Shown one piece after another: positions 19,042 to 28,261 of a DNA stretch of 64,000 bases. The first letter of the stretch is position 1; each line of letters begins with the position of its first letter. The stretch spans positions 66,553 through 130,552 of the forward strand of contig CAJURI010000002.1 of the NCBI GenBank assembly GCA_910588795.1, written 5' to 3'. The translations under genes were made by a program, and so were the position numbers. The DNA is from an uncultured Duncaniella sp. (GTDB taxonomy: Bacteria > Bacteroidota > Bacteroidia > Bacteroidales > Muribaculaceae). The notes beneath the pieces are model-generated. The model ran no database searches. It was not told where the DNA came from and saw only the letters and a program-made list of their open reading frames with translations.

Positions 19042-20469
19042 TTAATATGTCAGAATATATGATGTAAATGGTGCAAGTGTGCCGTTGATTCGACCGTTAT
19101 TTGCCTTGAATGTGGTGTTATGGATTCCATCGGTGTATGCGCCGTCAGGAAGGGCTGTTGGAATGTCGACTGTTTGTGTCTTTCCGGATATGTTTATAAG
19201 TACGAGTCCGGCGTTGCCACGTGCCACGGCTATTACGGCTCCGTTGTCGGAAGCAGTCACATTCTCAGGCTGTCCGTGCATGGCACGGCGAAATTTGTTT
19301 ACAGCCACTACTTCAGGATGCTTGAATTCGTCATTGCCGCGGGCTCCTACGCGGTTGTTGCCCCAATAGTTGTCGCGTGTGCTGCCTGCAGGTCTGCTGT
19401 AAAATAGCGGGGTGCCGTTCTGCCTTGCGGTAAGAAACACATAGCCCATTCTCACCTGTTCATCAGTAAGTCCGGCTGATTCATGCTGATTGCAGTAGGT
19501 GTCATGCGATTCTACCCATGTCACCAGGTGTTTGCCGTCTACAGGATGATGCCATATCAGGAGTGAGTCGGCATTGAAATCGGCTTTTTCAAGGACATTG
19601 CGCAGTGCGTGTCCGTAGTTGCTTGCCACAAGGTCCATGTATTCGCCGTATTCGGCTTCTTTGACATTGCGGTCCTGAAGAACTTCGCCATATATGAAGA
19701 GAGAGTCGCGGGGCACCGATAGTCTCACCCCTTTCACTTCCTCACGTCCTGTCGCTACGTCCCAGAAGTTGTTGCGTTCGGCGAGTGAGTCAAGTGGGTC
19801 GGAGGGGAGTCCGATATGTTTGGCTGTGTCATAACGGAATCCCTTGACTCCAAGGCTGAGCAGATCATTCACATAGTTCATGTAGTAGGCTTGAAAGTCG
19901 GGGTTCTCTGTGTTGACATCAGGCAGTCCGCCCATCTTGCCGGTGGTGCACTGGTAACGGTCGTTGTAGTCAGTGATATCGGTCATTCCGTTGGCGTGAA
20001 ACAGTTTGTCGTGTCCTCCGACGGCGTTGTCAAGGTCAGGCAATACGGCTGTGTGGTCGACAGCTGTATGGTTAGGCAGCACGTCCACGATTACTTTTAC
20101 GTTATATTTTGCGGCACTGTCCATCATGGATTTGAACTGGTCGCGCGAACCGAGCAGATAGTTGCCTATTTTCCAGTCGGTGGGCTGATAGTAGTAGTAC
20201 CATTTCCCTTTAACGGAGTCTCCGGGCTGGGAGAAGAGAGCCATCCCTCCGTCCTCACCTATGAAGCATGTGTTGGCGGGAGATGTCTGTACATATGCAT
20301 AGCCGGCTTCTGCGATATCCTTCATGTTGGCGGCAATGGTGTCGAACGACCATGACCAGGCATGGAGTATCACATCATCATTGGTGTCAGCTTCAGGAGC
20401 CGGAGTTGTCTGCCGGCAGGATGCTATGATAATGCTCCCTGCCATGACAAGAAATAAAGATTTTTTCAT
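19042..20469 (-). CDS. GH13 alpha-amylase-family lipoprotein
   Basis: Surface or periplasmic glucan hydrolase, 475 residues. The signal ends in a lipidated Cys18 (GSIIIASC), so the enzyme is membrane-anchored. The GH13 barrel starts near residue 33 (ILHAWSWSFDTI). Catalytic residues are readable: nucleophile Asp214 in FRYDTAKH, acid/base Glu262 in YGEVLQ and Asp323 in VESHDTY. Region I is DVLPNHT. A short C-terminal beta domain closes the protein. It resembles bacterial alpha-amylases cutting internal alpha-1,4 bonds. No susC/susD neighbours are present, so it is not in a typical polysaccharide-utilisation locus. Its own promoter was not found in the A/T-rich gap upstream. Confidence 0.9.
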   Translation of the reverse strand: MKKSLFLVMAGSIIIASCRQTTPAPEADTNDDVILHAWSWSFDTIAANMKDIAEAGYAYVQTSPANTCFIGEDGGMALFSQPGDSVKGKWYYYYQPTDWKIGNYLLGSRDQFKSMMDSAAKYNVKVIVDVLPNHTAVDHTAVLPDLDNAVGGHDKLFHANGMTDITDYNDRYQCTTGKMGGLPDVNTENPDFQAYYMNYVNDLLSLGVKGFRYDTAKHIGLPSDPLDSLAERNNFWDVATGREEVKGVRLSVPRDSLFIYGEVLQDRNVKEAEYGEYMDLVASNYGHALRNVLEKADFNADSLLIWHHPVDGKHLVTWVESHDTYCNQHESAGLTDEQVRMGYVFLTARQNGTPLFYSRPAGSTRDNYWGNNRVGARGNDEFKHPEVVAVNKFRRAMHGQPENVTASDNGAVIAVARGNAGLVLINISGKTQTVDIPTALPDGAYTDGIHNTTFKANNGRINGTLAPFTSYILTY

Positions 20470-20547
20470 AAGTGGAATTTATGTAAGTATGATGTTGGTG
20501 GAATAGTATGATATGTATGTGTCACTTATATATAAAGTTATATATAG

Positions 20548-21405
20548 TTATATATATAGTGTGATCGTGACAAGATATATGAGTGTGGCCGGAATTACGA
20601 GAAGCAGTGAATCTATTCGGTCAAGGATCCCTCCGTGTCCGGGAAGAATGTTGCCTGAGTCCTTGACTCCGAGTGTACGCTTTATAAGCGATTCCACAAG
20701 GTCGCCCCAGGTGGCGAATACGGCTGTCGTCACACCCATGCCGCAAAGAGCAGCCAGTGAGGTTGATGTAAAGTAGGCTCCGAAACAGTACTTCATGACG
20801 AATGCCGATGCAATCACGAAGATGATTCCGCCAAAAAATCCTTCCCAGCTTTTGGCCGGAGATATGCGCGGGAATAATTTGTGCCTCCCGAGCAGTGACC
20901 CTACTATAAATGCTCCCGTGTCGCTGAGCCATATCATCACAAACATGGCGAGAAGGAGTGCCGTACCGTCGTTAAGCGTGTAGTACATCGACATGATTCC
21001 GAGCGGCAAAGCTATGTAGAGCTGTCCCATATATGAGTAGGCAAGATTGGTCAGAGGCGACTGTTCATGGCTGTAGAGCTGCATGACGAGACGGACCACA
21101 AGATAAAGAAGATACATTGTGAAGAATGTGCCTCCGAGTACTGCTGTCTTGTGTGGGGTGAGAAGCCCTATGTTGACGCTGCTTATCCCTACAAACAGGA
21201 TGATTGCCCCTGCAATGTCTGTGATAAGTGTGGTGATATTCTCGCCGCCTGTGGCAGCATTGGTGAGATGGGCGAATTCATTTATAGCGAGTATGGTGAA
21301 AAGTGTGAAAAGGGCTACAAACCACCATCCGCCGTGCAACACTGCGGCTATTATGAGAGAGACGTATATGATACCTGTCAGGGAACGTTTAAGCAGATTC
21401 TTCAT
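20548..21405 (-). CDS. cdsA: Phosphatidate cytidylyltransferase
   Basis: Inner-membrane enzyme that makes CDP-diacylglycerol from CTP and phosphatidic acid, the branch point of phospholipid synthesis. It has 285 residues and about eight membrane segments. The C-terminal CdsA signature is clear: GDLVESLIKRTLGVKDSGN followed by PGHGGILDRIDS (residues about 228-260), holding the metal-binding aspartates. The ATG at 21405 follows a -7 element at 21427-21434, giving a leader of about 15 bases. The amylase gene lies 78 bases downstream on the same strand. Confidence 0.94.
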   Translation of the reverse strand: MKNLLKRSLTGIIYVSLIIAAVLHGGWWFVALFTLFTILAINEFAHLTNAATGGENITTLITDIAGAIILFVGISSVNIGLLTPHKTAVLGGTFFTMYLLYLVVRLVMQLYSHEQSPLTNLAYSYMGQLYIALPLGIMSMYYTLNDGTALLLAMFVMIWLSDTGAFIVGSLLGRHKLFPRISPAKSWEGFFGGIIFVIASAFVMKYCFGAYFTSTSLAALCGMGVTTAVFATWGDLVESLIKRTLGVKDSGNILPGHGGILDRIDSLLLVIPATLIYLVTITLYI

Positions 21406-21426
21406 TGTCAGACTATTTTATTTCTG

Positions 21427-21434
21427 CAAAAGTA
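21427..21434 (-). promoter_or_regulatory. -7 element of cdsA
   Basis: TACTTTTG on the minus strand fits TAnnTTTG and places transcription about 15 bases before the ATG. The -33 box is poor. Confidence 0.55.
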
Positions 21435-21455
21435 CGTAAAATATTTTAAAAGAAA

Positions 21456-21490
21456 TGAGGACAAGCTCTGTTTTTTGGAGCCTGTCCTCA
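21456..21490 (-). terminator. Terminator of the pta-ackA-ddh unit
   Basis: A 13-base stem with one mismatch (21456-21468 with 21478-21490) is followed on the minus strand by TTTCTTTT. It lies 33 bases after the ddh stop. Confidence 0.75.
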
Positions 21491-21522
21491 GTCAGTTGTT
21501 AAGAGATGCGAATATTATGAGC

Positions 21523-22419
21523 TCACACCAGATGGGCTATGAGAGATTCGCGGTCGCCCGGAAGCAGGTCGATGACCGGTATCTCCACCATGGTGTATGC
21601 ACCTGGTGCAAGGCGCATTGCGGCACGTGCCACTCCGACAAGGAGCTGTGACGTTAGTGCGGGATTGTTGATGCTCATGGTATACTCAAAACGCTGGTTC
21701 TGAGTCTGCCCGGAGACACCTTTGCGCACCATGTGTACACCGTGTCCCATGTCCTTTACGGCATCCACGCTTTCCACAGCCATGACGTGGGTCTCGTCGG
21801 AAGCGAAGTAGGGGTCCTCCTTTACAGCCTTTGCCACTTCTTCAAGAGATGCTCCGGGAAGAAGCTCCACGTATACCATGCGACGATGCATTCCGTCACC
21901 TTTTGGCATGGTCATGGATAGAGCATTCTTTACGCCGGGCTTGGATTTCACACACACGGTATGCCCCATGCTCATGCCAGGGCCGAAATTAGTGTAAGTG
22001 ATCCCTTTCGGAGCCGCAGCTTCCAGAAGAGTGCGCACTATAGAGTCGCTTCCCGGATCCCAGCCTGCTGATATCACAGAGACTTTCCCGGCCTTCACCG
22101 CAGCCTCGTTGAGGGTGCGCCGCAGTGCCGGTATCTGTGTGTGTATGTCGAAGCTGTCAACGGTGTTGATGCCCATTGCGAGAAATTCGAGAGCATATTT
22201 CTCAACCTCTCGCGTGGGTGTGCATAATATAGCTACATCTACATGTCCGAGCTCACGGATATCGGTTACGACCGGATAGGGTGTCAGTTCGAGTGGTTTC
22301 TCTCCGATGTTTCGGCGCACGACGCCGGCAATTTCCATATCGGGAGCTGCTTCGAGAGCCTGAATTGTGAATTTTCCTATGTTGCCATAACCGACAACTG
22401 CTGCACGGATTTTTGTCAT
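21523..22419 (-). CDS. ddh: meso-Diaminopimelate dehydrogenase
   Basis: NADPH-dependent enzyme that makes meso-diaminopimelate from tetrahydrodipicolinate in one step, for lysine and peptidoglycan. It has 298 residues, close to the 300-330 of the family. An N-terminal Rossmann motif GYGNIG at residues 10-15 binds NADPH. The substrate part shows SAGWDPGSDSIVRTL and TNFGPGMSMGHTVCVK, which are diagnostic. It follows ackA by 25 bases on the same strand, so it is probably part of the pta-ackA transcript. A terminator lies just downstream. Confidence 0.92.
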   Translation of the reverse strand: MTKIRAAVVGYGNIGKFTIQALEAAPDMEIAGVVRRNIGEKPLELTPYPVVTDIRELGHVDVAILCTPTREVEKYALEFLAMGINTVDSFDIHTQIPALRRTLNEAAVKAGKVSVISAGWDPGSDSIVRTLLEAAAPKGITYTNFGPGMSMGHTVCVKSKPGVKNALSMTMPKGDGMHRRMVYVELLPGASLEEVAKAVKEDPYFASDETHVMAVESVDAVKDMGHGVHMVRKGVSGQTQNQRFEYTMSINNPALTSQLLVGVARAAMRLAPGAYTMVEIPVIDLLPGDRESLIAHLV

Positions 22420-22444
22420 AAGCTAATCTGGTTATAAAAAAACG

Positions 22445-23641
22445 TTATTTTCTGACTATGGCTTCGGTGTCACGGGCGATCATCAGTTCCTCGTCAGTCG
22501 GGATGACTACAACCTTGACCTTGGATGCCGGAGTTGAGATCACTTTCTCTTCGCCACGTGTCTTGTTGGCTTCGGGATCGATCTCTACGCCCATAAATGC
22601 GAGGGGTGCGCATACATTGGAGCGCAGTGAGCACTGGTTCTCGCCGACGCCTCCTGTGAATACTATGATATCCACGCCTCCCATTTCGGCGGCATAAGCA
22701 CCGATGTATTTGAGGATGCGCTGCTCGTACATGTCCATGCCGAGGCATGCGCGCTGATTGCCCTCTTTTACAGCAGCCTCAATCTCACGCATGTCGCTTG
22801 AGATTCCGCTTATGCCGAGCATGCCGCTCTCCTTGTTAATGACTTTCTGGAGTTCTGTTGCTGAGAGGTTGTGCTTGAGCATCAGGTATACGAGTGCGCC
22901 CGGATCGACATCTCCTACACGTGTGCCCATCATCAGTCCTTCGGTCGGGGTAAGCCCCATGGATGTATCCACGCTCTTGCCGTCGACTACCGCTGTGATG
23001 GAACCTCCGTTGCCTACATGGCAGGTGATGATCTTCTGTCCCTTGGGGGATATGCCGAGGAACTCGCACACGCGCTGTGACACATAGCGGTGGCTTGTGC
23101 CGTGGAAACCGTAACGGCGCACTCCGTCCTCTTTATAGTATTTATAGGGCAGGGCGTACATGAACGATTTGGCCGGCATGGTCTGATGGAAAGCTGTGTC
23201 GAATACAGCCACCTGCGGCACTTCGGGCATAAGGGCGGTGATTGCTTCTATGCCTGTCATATTTGCGGGATTGTGCAGGGGGGCGAGGTCGTAGCACTGC
23301 TTGATCATGTCCTTGACTTCATCGGTGATAAGGACACTCTGGCTGAATTTTTCTGCTCCGTGCACCACGCGGTGGCCTACGGCATCGATCTCGGCATAGC
23401 TCTTGATGCATCCTTCCACCGGATCGGTGAGAAGGTTGAGAATGGCCTTGACTGATCCGTTGTGATCGGTCTGTCCGAGCTCGAGGATGGCTTTTGATCC
23501 GTCGGCTTTTTTGTATTTGAGGAATCCGTCGGGGAGCCCGATTTTCTCTACACCACCTTCAGCGAGTACGGCGTCGGTTGATGTGTCGATGAGTTTGTAT
23601 TTTACAGAGCTGCTGCCGCAGTTAAGAACTAATATTTTCAT
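22445..23641 (-). CDS. ackA: Acetate kinase
   Basis: Converts acetyl phosphate and ADP to acetate and ATP, the energy-conserving last step of fermentation to acetate. It has 398 residues, the normal length. ASKHA-fold signatures are visible: LNCGSSSVKY at the N-terminus, HRVVHGAEKF, YGFHGTSHRYVS, and DTSMGLTPTEGLMMGTRVGD with the phosphate-binding arginine. The ATG at 23641 is 3 bases after the pta stop, so the two are co-translated. Confidence 0.97.
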   Translation of the reverse strand: MKILVLNCGSSSVKYKLIDTSTDAVLAEGGVEKIGLPDGFLKYKKADGSKAILELGQTDHNGSVKAILNLLTDPVEGCIKSYAEIDAVGHRVVHGAEKFSQSVLITDEVKDMIKQCYDLAPLHNPANMTGIEAITALMPEVPQVAVFDTAFHQTMPAKSFMYALPYKYYKEDGVRRYGFHGTSHRYVSQRVCEFLGISPKGQKIITCHVGNGGSITAVVDGKSVDTSMGLTPTEGLMMGTRVGDVDPGALVYLMLKHNLSATELQKVINKESGMLGISGISSDMREIEAAVKEGNQRACLGMDMYEQRILKYIGAYAAEMGGVDIIVFTGGVGENQCSLRSNVCAPLAFMGVEIDPEANKTRGEEKVISTPASKVKVVVIPTDEELMIARDTEAIVRK

Positions 23642-23644
23642 GGC

Positions 23645-24661
23645 TTATTTGTTTTCTTTTAGGCCGATTGCCTGATTGCAGGTGATGATTATGGTCTTGT
23701 ATATATCCTCCGGGAAACATCCGCGTGAGAGGTCGTTGACGGGTGCTGCAAGTCCCTGTAGTACCGGGCCTACGGCTTCAACTCCGCCAAGACGCTGAAC
23801 GAGCTTGTAGGCGATGTTGCCAACTTCGAGCGATGGGAACACGAGGACATTGGCGCGACCTGCAAGCTGGCTGTTGGGTGCCTTGCTGTTTGCTACGCTG
23901 GGCACGAGAGCGGCATCGGCCTGAAGTTCTCCGTCGAGCTGAAGATCGGGGGCCATGCGGTGTGCTATCTGTGTGGCTTCGATCACCTTGTCGATGCGCT
24001 CGTGCTTTGCACTTCCCTTTGTCGAGAAGCTTAGGATGGCAACACGTGGCTCCATGCCTGCGATATCACGTGCGGTCTGGGCTGCGGATACTGCTATCTG
24101 AGCAAGTTCGGTGGCTGTCGGATCGGGTATCACTGCGCAGTCGGCAAATATGAGAAGTCCGTTTGTGCCGAAGGGTGAGTTCTCGGGGAGGACCATTACG
24201 AATGCACCTGACACAACGTTTATGCCCGGCATGGTCTTGATTACCTGAAATGCTGCGCGGAGCACATTGCCTGTGGTGTTGAGCGCGCCGGCTACCTGTC
24301 CGTCGGCATCTCCGCTCTTGATCATGAGGCATCCGAGATACAATGGATTGGCTGTGGTTGTGCGTGCCTCTTCCATAGATATGCCCTTCTTCTTGCGGAG
24401 CTCATAGAATAATGGCGCGTACTTGTCAATGATCTTTTCGTCGGTGGGGTTGACGATTGTCGCCTTGCCGATGTTTGCGAGTTTGAGCTCAGAGGCCATT
24501 GTCATGATCTCTTTGGGGTCACCAATGAGGATGATGTCGGCGATGCCTTCAGCAATGATGCGGTCAGCTGCTGTTAGGGTACGGGGTTCGGTCCCTTCAG
24601 GGAGCACGATGCGCTGGCGTGATGATTTAGCCTTCGCGGTAAGTTTTTCAAATAATCCCAT
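23645..24661 (-). CDS. pta: Phosphate acetyltransferase
   Basis: Transfers acetyl from acetyl-CoA to phosphate, feeding AckA. It has 338 residues and is the short form without the N-terminal regulatory domains. Typical stretches are RIVLPEGTEPRTLTAADRII near the N-terminus, SGDADGQVAGALNTTGNVLR and FPSLEVGNIAYKLVQRLGG. It is the first gene of the pta-ackA-ddh unit and has a full -33/-7 promoter at 24747-24778 with an 80-base leader. Confidence 0.96.
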   Translation of the reverse strand: MGLFEKLTAKAKSSRQRIVLPEGTEPRTLTAADRIIAEGIADIILIGDPKEIMTMASELKLANIGKATIVNPTDEKIIDKYAPLFYELRKKKGISMEEARTTTANPLYLGCLMIKSGDADGQVAGALNTTGNVLRAAFQVIKTMPGINVVSGAFVMVLPENSPFGTNGLLIFADCAVIPDPTATELAQIAVSAAQTARDIAGMEPRVAILSFSTKGSAKHERIDKVIEATQIAHRMAPDLQLDGELQADAALVPSVANSKAPNSQLAGRANVLVFPSLEVGNIAYKLVQRLGGVEAVGPVLQGLAAPVNDLSRGCFPEDIYKTIIITCNQAIGLKENK

Positions 24662-24746
24662 AACTGTATTCAGGTATTATGATGGTTGTTGATTTCGAAA
24701 TAAGAGTCGATGATTATAGTATCGGATGTTTATTTTGTTAACGGTG

Positions 24747-24778
24747 CAAAGTTACAAACAATTTCCCCCAATGGCAAA
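24747..24778 (-). promoter_or_regulatory. Promoter of pta-ackA
   Basis: On the minus strand TTTG (24778-24775), 20 bases, then TAACTTTG (24754-24747). Both boxes and the spacing match the Bacteroides consensus. The 5' leader is about 80 bases. Confidence 0.75.
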
Positions 24779-24823
24779 AAAAACTGCCACCGGGGGACTG
24801 ATTTTTGTTAAATGATTTTTGTG

Positions 24824-27205
24824 TTATCGGATCCTTATGTCGGTCGTGGCCTTTTTGCCGCTATCGAACGCGATATCGAAGCTGAGTGTCTTTCCTGATC
24901 GGTCATATGTGTAATTATCGATCTTTCTGCCATCCATCGTTACGGATGTCGGTACAAAATCCACGCGATGGACCACAAATGTCAGTTCTTTCATATCCTT
25001 TGATCCGGGGTAGTCCCCTGTGGCTGATATCTTTATATCTATGCGGCCGTGAGTGGAATCGCCTTCAAATGTCATGAGACGGTAGCTTTTGTCGGAGAGC
25101 GATGATGTGGATGCAGGATTGTCTTCATAGAGCGTGTAGGCTGATTTCCCTTCGGCCGGATAATAATTTATGGTATATCGGTCTGTGCGGTAGCCGCCGG
25201 TGTTTTCCATGTCATAGTCGGCCGTAGGGATGAATGATCCTGCCCTTACGAACAGCGGGAGGACTTCGAGCGGTGCCGCATATGTTATGGTGTCGCCTAC
25301 TGAGTATAGTTTCTCGGGATCGGCCATGTCCACCCATTCCCCTTCCGGAAAGATTATCTCACGTTGTGTCGCGCCTTTGGTGAGCACCGGAGCGACAAGC
25401 ACGTCGCGTCCCCAGAGGTATTCGTCGTCAATGTCATCGTATCTGGCACTTCCAGTCGTGTAGAAATTAAGAGGGCGCACAAACGGGAGACCTTCCGTCG
25501 CGTTCTCGTATGCAAGCGTATAGTTGTATGGCAGCCAGCGGTAACGCTCTTTTATGAGTGGAAGTATGATGTGTTGGTGGTCGGGGTAGTTGTATGGCTC
25601 GGCTGTGCGTTGTGCGTGTGTGCGTAGCACCGGTGAAAAGGTCCCGAGCTGAAGCCAGCGTACATAAAGTTCGGGATCATAGGGTGCAGATTCATCAATG
25701 GCAAATCCTCCTACGTCGTGGCTCATATATCCCAGTCCGCTTAGTCCGGAATTAAGCATGATTGTGACCTGGGGCTTAAGTCCTCCCCATGAGCGGGATA
25801 CATCGGTCGACCACGGGAATACGCTGTAACGCTGAAGTCCGGTGGTGCCTCCACGCATCATTGTCATGAGGCGGCGATCAGGGAATTCGTCTTTATATAG
25901 GTCATGGATGATTTTGCTCCAGTCGTTGCCATATCTGTTGTGATATTGACGCGTTGTAAGCCCGTTGGCATGTAGTCCGCTTTCAGGGTGCACTTCAGGT
26001 TCGCCGAGATCGCCCCACCATCCCCCGACTCCATCGAGTGTGAGCTGGCGGTAACGTTCTCTTTGCCAGGCCTGAGTCTTTGGATTCGACATGTCGAACA
26101 TGCCTCCTTCTCCTACCCATATCGTGACCTCTTGTGCTGCTCCAGTGGAGTCCTTGAGGAGAAGCCCGTTGTCGCGCAGATAGTTGTAGTTCTTCAGCCC
26201 GTTGCCGTTGCGAAGCACGTAGGGCTGGGATATTATCACAGTATTAACTCCTTGATCCTTTAGCTCTGACAGCATGCCGCGGTGGTCAGGCCACTGAGTG
26301 GGGTCCCATTCGAGACGCCCCATGTCCTGCTCTTTTCCGTACCAATATAGATCAAGGACAATACCGTCAAGAGGATAGCCGGCGCGTTTGAGGGTGTCAA
26401 CTACGCCTACGGTCTCATTCCGGGTCCTGTAGCCGTATTTTGAAGTTATGTAGCCGAGTGACCATAACGGAGGCAGTTCCTGCCGGCCTGTAAGCGAGGA
26501 CAGCCGGGGTATCAGTGATGCGATGGATCCGGTGGAATTTATGAAATAGTATGACACAGGATCATTGGCCTCTGATGTGTATTTTATGGGGTCAGCCATT
26601 ATCATTGTGGCCGCCGCATAGTCGTCGAACACTACGGCATATCCGTTGGAACTGATGAACAGTGGCATTGTGATGTTCATCTGCCGGATACGTTTGTCAT
26701 CGGCTGTGTATCCATAGTTCTGTTTGTTGTACATCACGAGGGTATCTCCGGCGAGATTAAAGCTGTAACCGCGTTCGCCGGCTCCGTAGAATGAGCCTTG
26801 GCCTGTAGTGTATAGCGATAAGGTCTGTAAGCCGCCGGATACATCTCGGGTCCCGTTATCCCTTATTATGCGGTTTGAACCGCCGTTTATGTCAACGGCC
26901 CCTGTTGTCGGGTTGACTTTCACCGAGACACCTGTGGATGTGGTAAACACTTTTGATCCGTCTTCTGTCATTACTGGATTTTCGGATGCTTCTTGTGTGA
27001 TGTCTGTCGACAGAGTGTCGGAAGGCTTTTCTCCTTTTGGGAAGTTTTCCACGCGGATTATGTCGGGAGTGATTGCCGATACCACTATATTTCTTCCGTC
27101 AGGAGTGGTGACACGTATGGTTTCGGCATTCAGTGTTACTGATGCCGCGGCTGCCAGCATTAGCGCGTAAATGTAGCGTCTTGCGGCTGTGACACATTTA
27201 TTCAT
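24824..27205 (-). CDS. GH31 alpha-glucosidase-family protein
   Basis: Exported glycoside hydrolase of 793 residues. A signal peptide ends near residue 27 (AASVTLNA). An N-terminal beta-sandwich precedes the GH31 barrel, where the nucleophile Asp399 sits in GGWWGDLGEPE and the acid/base Asp in MSHDVGGF. A C-terminal DUF5110-like beta domain follows (YYPAEGKSAYTLYEDN). Enzymes of this type release glucose or xylose from alpha-linked ends; the exact specificity is unknown. It stands alone, with a -7 element at 27258-27265 and no clear terminator before the pta promoter. With the GH13 lipoprotein it suggests use of starch-like glucans. Confidence 0.9.
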   Translation of the reverse strand: MNKCVTAARRYIYALMLAAAASVTLNAETIRVTTPDGRNIVVSAITPDIIRVENFPKGEKPSDTLSTDITQEASENPVMTEDGSKVFTTSTGVSVKVNPTTGAVDINGGSNRIIRDNGTRDVSGGLQTLSLYTTGQGSFYGAGERGYSFNLAGDTLVMYNKQNYGYTADDKRIRQMNITMPLFISSNGYAVVFDDYAAATMIMADPIKYTSEANDPVSYYFINSTGSIASLIPRLSSLTGRQELPPLWSLGYITSKYGYRTRNETVGVVDTLKRAGYPLDGIVLDLYWYGKEQDMGRLEWDPTQWPDHRGMLSELKDQGVNTVIISQPYVLRNGNGLKNYNYLRDNGLLLKDSTGAAQEVTIWVGEGGMFDMSNPKTQAWQRERYRQLTLDGVGGWWGDLGEPEVHPESGLHANGLTTRQYHNRYGNDWSKIIHDLYKDEFPDRRLMTMMRGGTTGLQRYSVFPWSTDVSRSWGGLKPQVTIMLNSGLSGLGYMSHDVGGFAIDESAPYDPELYVRWLQLGTFSPVLRTHAQRTAEPYNYPDHQHIILPLIKERYRWLPYNYTLAYENATEGLPFVRPLNFYTTGSARYDDIDDEYLWGRDVLVAPVLTKGATQREIIFPEGEWVDMADPEKLYSVGDTITYAAPLEVLPLFVRAGSFIPTADYDMENTGGYRTDRYTINYYPAEGKSAYTLYEDNPASTSSLSDKSYRLMTFEGDSTHGRIDIKISATGDYPGSKDMKELTFVVHRVDFVPTSVTMDGRKIDNYTYDRSGKTLSFDIAFDSGKKATTDIRIR

Positions 27206-27257
27206 TTCTGGAAAAGTAAGTATGACGTGTTATAAATATGTATGATATATTGTTGTG

Positions 27258-27265
27258 CAAATATA
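27258..27265 (-). promoter_or_regulatory. -7 element of the GH31 gene
   Basis: TATATTTG on the minus strand fits TAnnTTTG, with a leader of about 46 bases. No -33 box is at the expected distance. Confidence 0.5.
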
Positions 27266-27319
27266 CATGGTATTTTCAACAATTGGAATCAGTCAATTGT
27301 TAAAGTTTGGTTAAAACTC

Positions 27320-27350
27320 TTGACAGAAGAGTGTAATGGTAGTAATTTTG
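27320..27350 (+). promoter_or_regulatory. Promoter of the ftsX operon
   Basis: TTG (27320-27322), 20 bases, TAATTTTG (27343-27350). The predicted transcript start, near 27357, falls after the ATG at 27336, which decides that ftsX begins at 27369. Confidence 0.72.
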
Positions 27351-27368
27351 TGGCGTTTTTATTTTAAT

Positions 27369-28247
27369 ATGCCTAAGAAGCGTTTTCATCATATACCCAT
27401 GTTCAGTACCCGGGCCACGGCGACAGTGTCGGTGGCACTCGTGCTTGTAATCCTTGGCATAGCATCCCTCGTAGGTATTGCGGCCCATGGCCTCACTCAG
27501 TCAGTGAGAGACAATATGGGGTTTGTGGTAATATTTAATGAAGGAGTCACGGCCGGAGAGATATCGGATATAACCGACCGGCTCAAGAAAGACAATGCCG
27601 TAAGTTCGACGACCTATTCCTCACCGGAAGAGATTCTTGACCGTTGGCAGAAAATGGTGGGGGAGGATGAGGATATTATGAGCCTTGCAGGAGTAAATCC
27701 GTTCACTCCCGAGCTGGATGTTAAGGTGTCTGAGCGGTATGCCTGTGCTGACAGCATAGAGATGCTTGTCGCTCCCATAAGCCTGATGCCTCAGGTGAGT
27801 GACGTGAAGATCAATGCGCAGATGATCGACAGTGTGAATTCCACGCTTCACAGTGTGTCGCTCACTCTTGTGGGCATAGCGGTGGCTTTGCTTGTGGTGT
27901 CATTCGTGTTGATATTCAACACCGTGCGCCTGTCGGTCTATTCCAAAAGATTCCTTATAAACACGATGCAGCTTGTCGGAGCAACACCGGGATTCATACG
28001 CCGTCCTTTTCTCAGGGAGAGCATAGTCAATGGGGCTGTGGCCGGGATTCTTGCATCATGCATGGTTGCTGTGATGTTATATTATTGCCGTATGTTCGCA
28101 CCATCGGTAAAGGCTGTGCTTGAGTGGGGTGACGCTGTGACAGTGATGGCAGGCATGGTTGTCACAGGTATGTTGATATGTCTTGTTGCGGCGGTTTTTG
28201 CCTGCAACAGATACCTCTCTCTAAGCTACGATGAACTATATAAATAA
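27369..28247 (+). CDS. ftsX: Cell-division permease FtsX
   Basis: Inner-membrane ABC permease-like protein that, with FtsE, controls peptidoglycan hydrolases at the division site. It has 292 residues. A first membrane helix (about residues 16-38) is followed by an extracytoplasmic domain (FVVIFNEGVTAGEISDITDR) and three C-terminal helices, the standard FtsX topology. The reading frame extends up to an ATG at 27336, but a promoter -7 box covers that codon, so the ATG at 27369 is chosen (MPKKRFHHIPMFSTR). It heads a run with DUF3098, uppP, truB and queA, a common Bacteroidota order. ftsE is not in the window. Confidence 0.9.
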   Translation: MPKKRFHHIPMFSTRATATVSVALVLVILGIASLVGIAAHGLTQSVRDNMGFVVIFNEGVTAGEISDITDRLKKDNAVSSTTYSSPEEILDRWQKMVGEDEDIMSLAGVNPFTPELDVKVSERYACADSIEMLVAPISLMPQVSDVKINAQMIDSVNSTLHSVSLTLVGIAVALLVVSFVLIFNTVRLSVYSKRFLINTMQLVGATPGFIRRPFLRESIVNGAVAGILASCMVAVMLYYCRMFAPSVKAVLEWGDAVTVMAGMVVTGMLICLVAAVFACNRYLSLSYDELYK

Positions 28248-28261
28248 TTATAATCAGTATT

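Noticed and set aside
20520..20570. TATATA-rich stretch upstream of the amylase gene as a repeat array or origin
   Set aside because: It is a short A/T-rich low-complexity stretch with irregular units; no DnaA boxes or spacers are seen.
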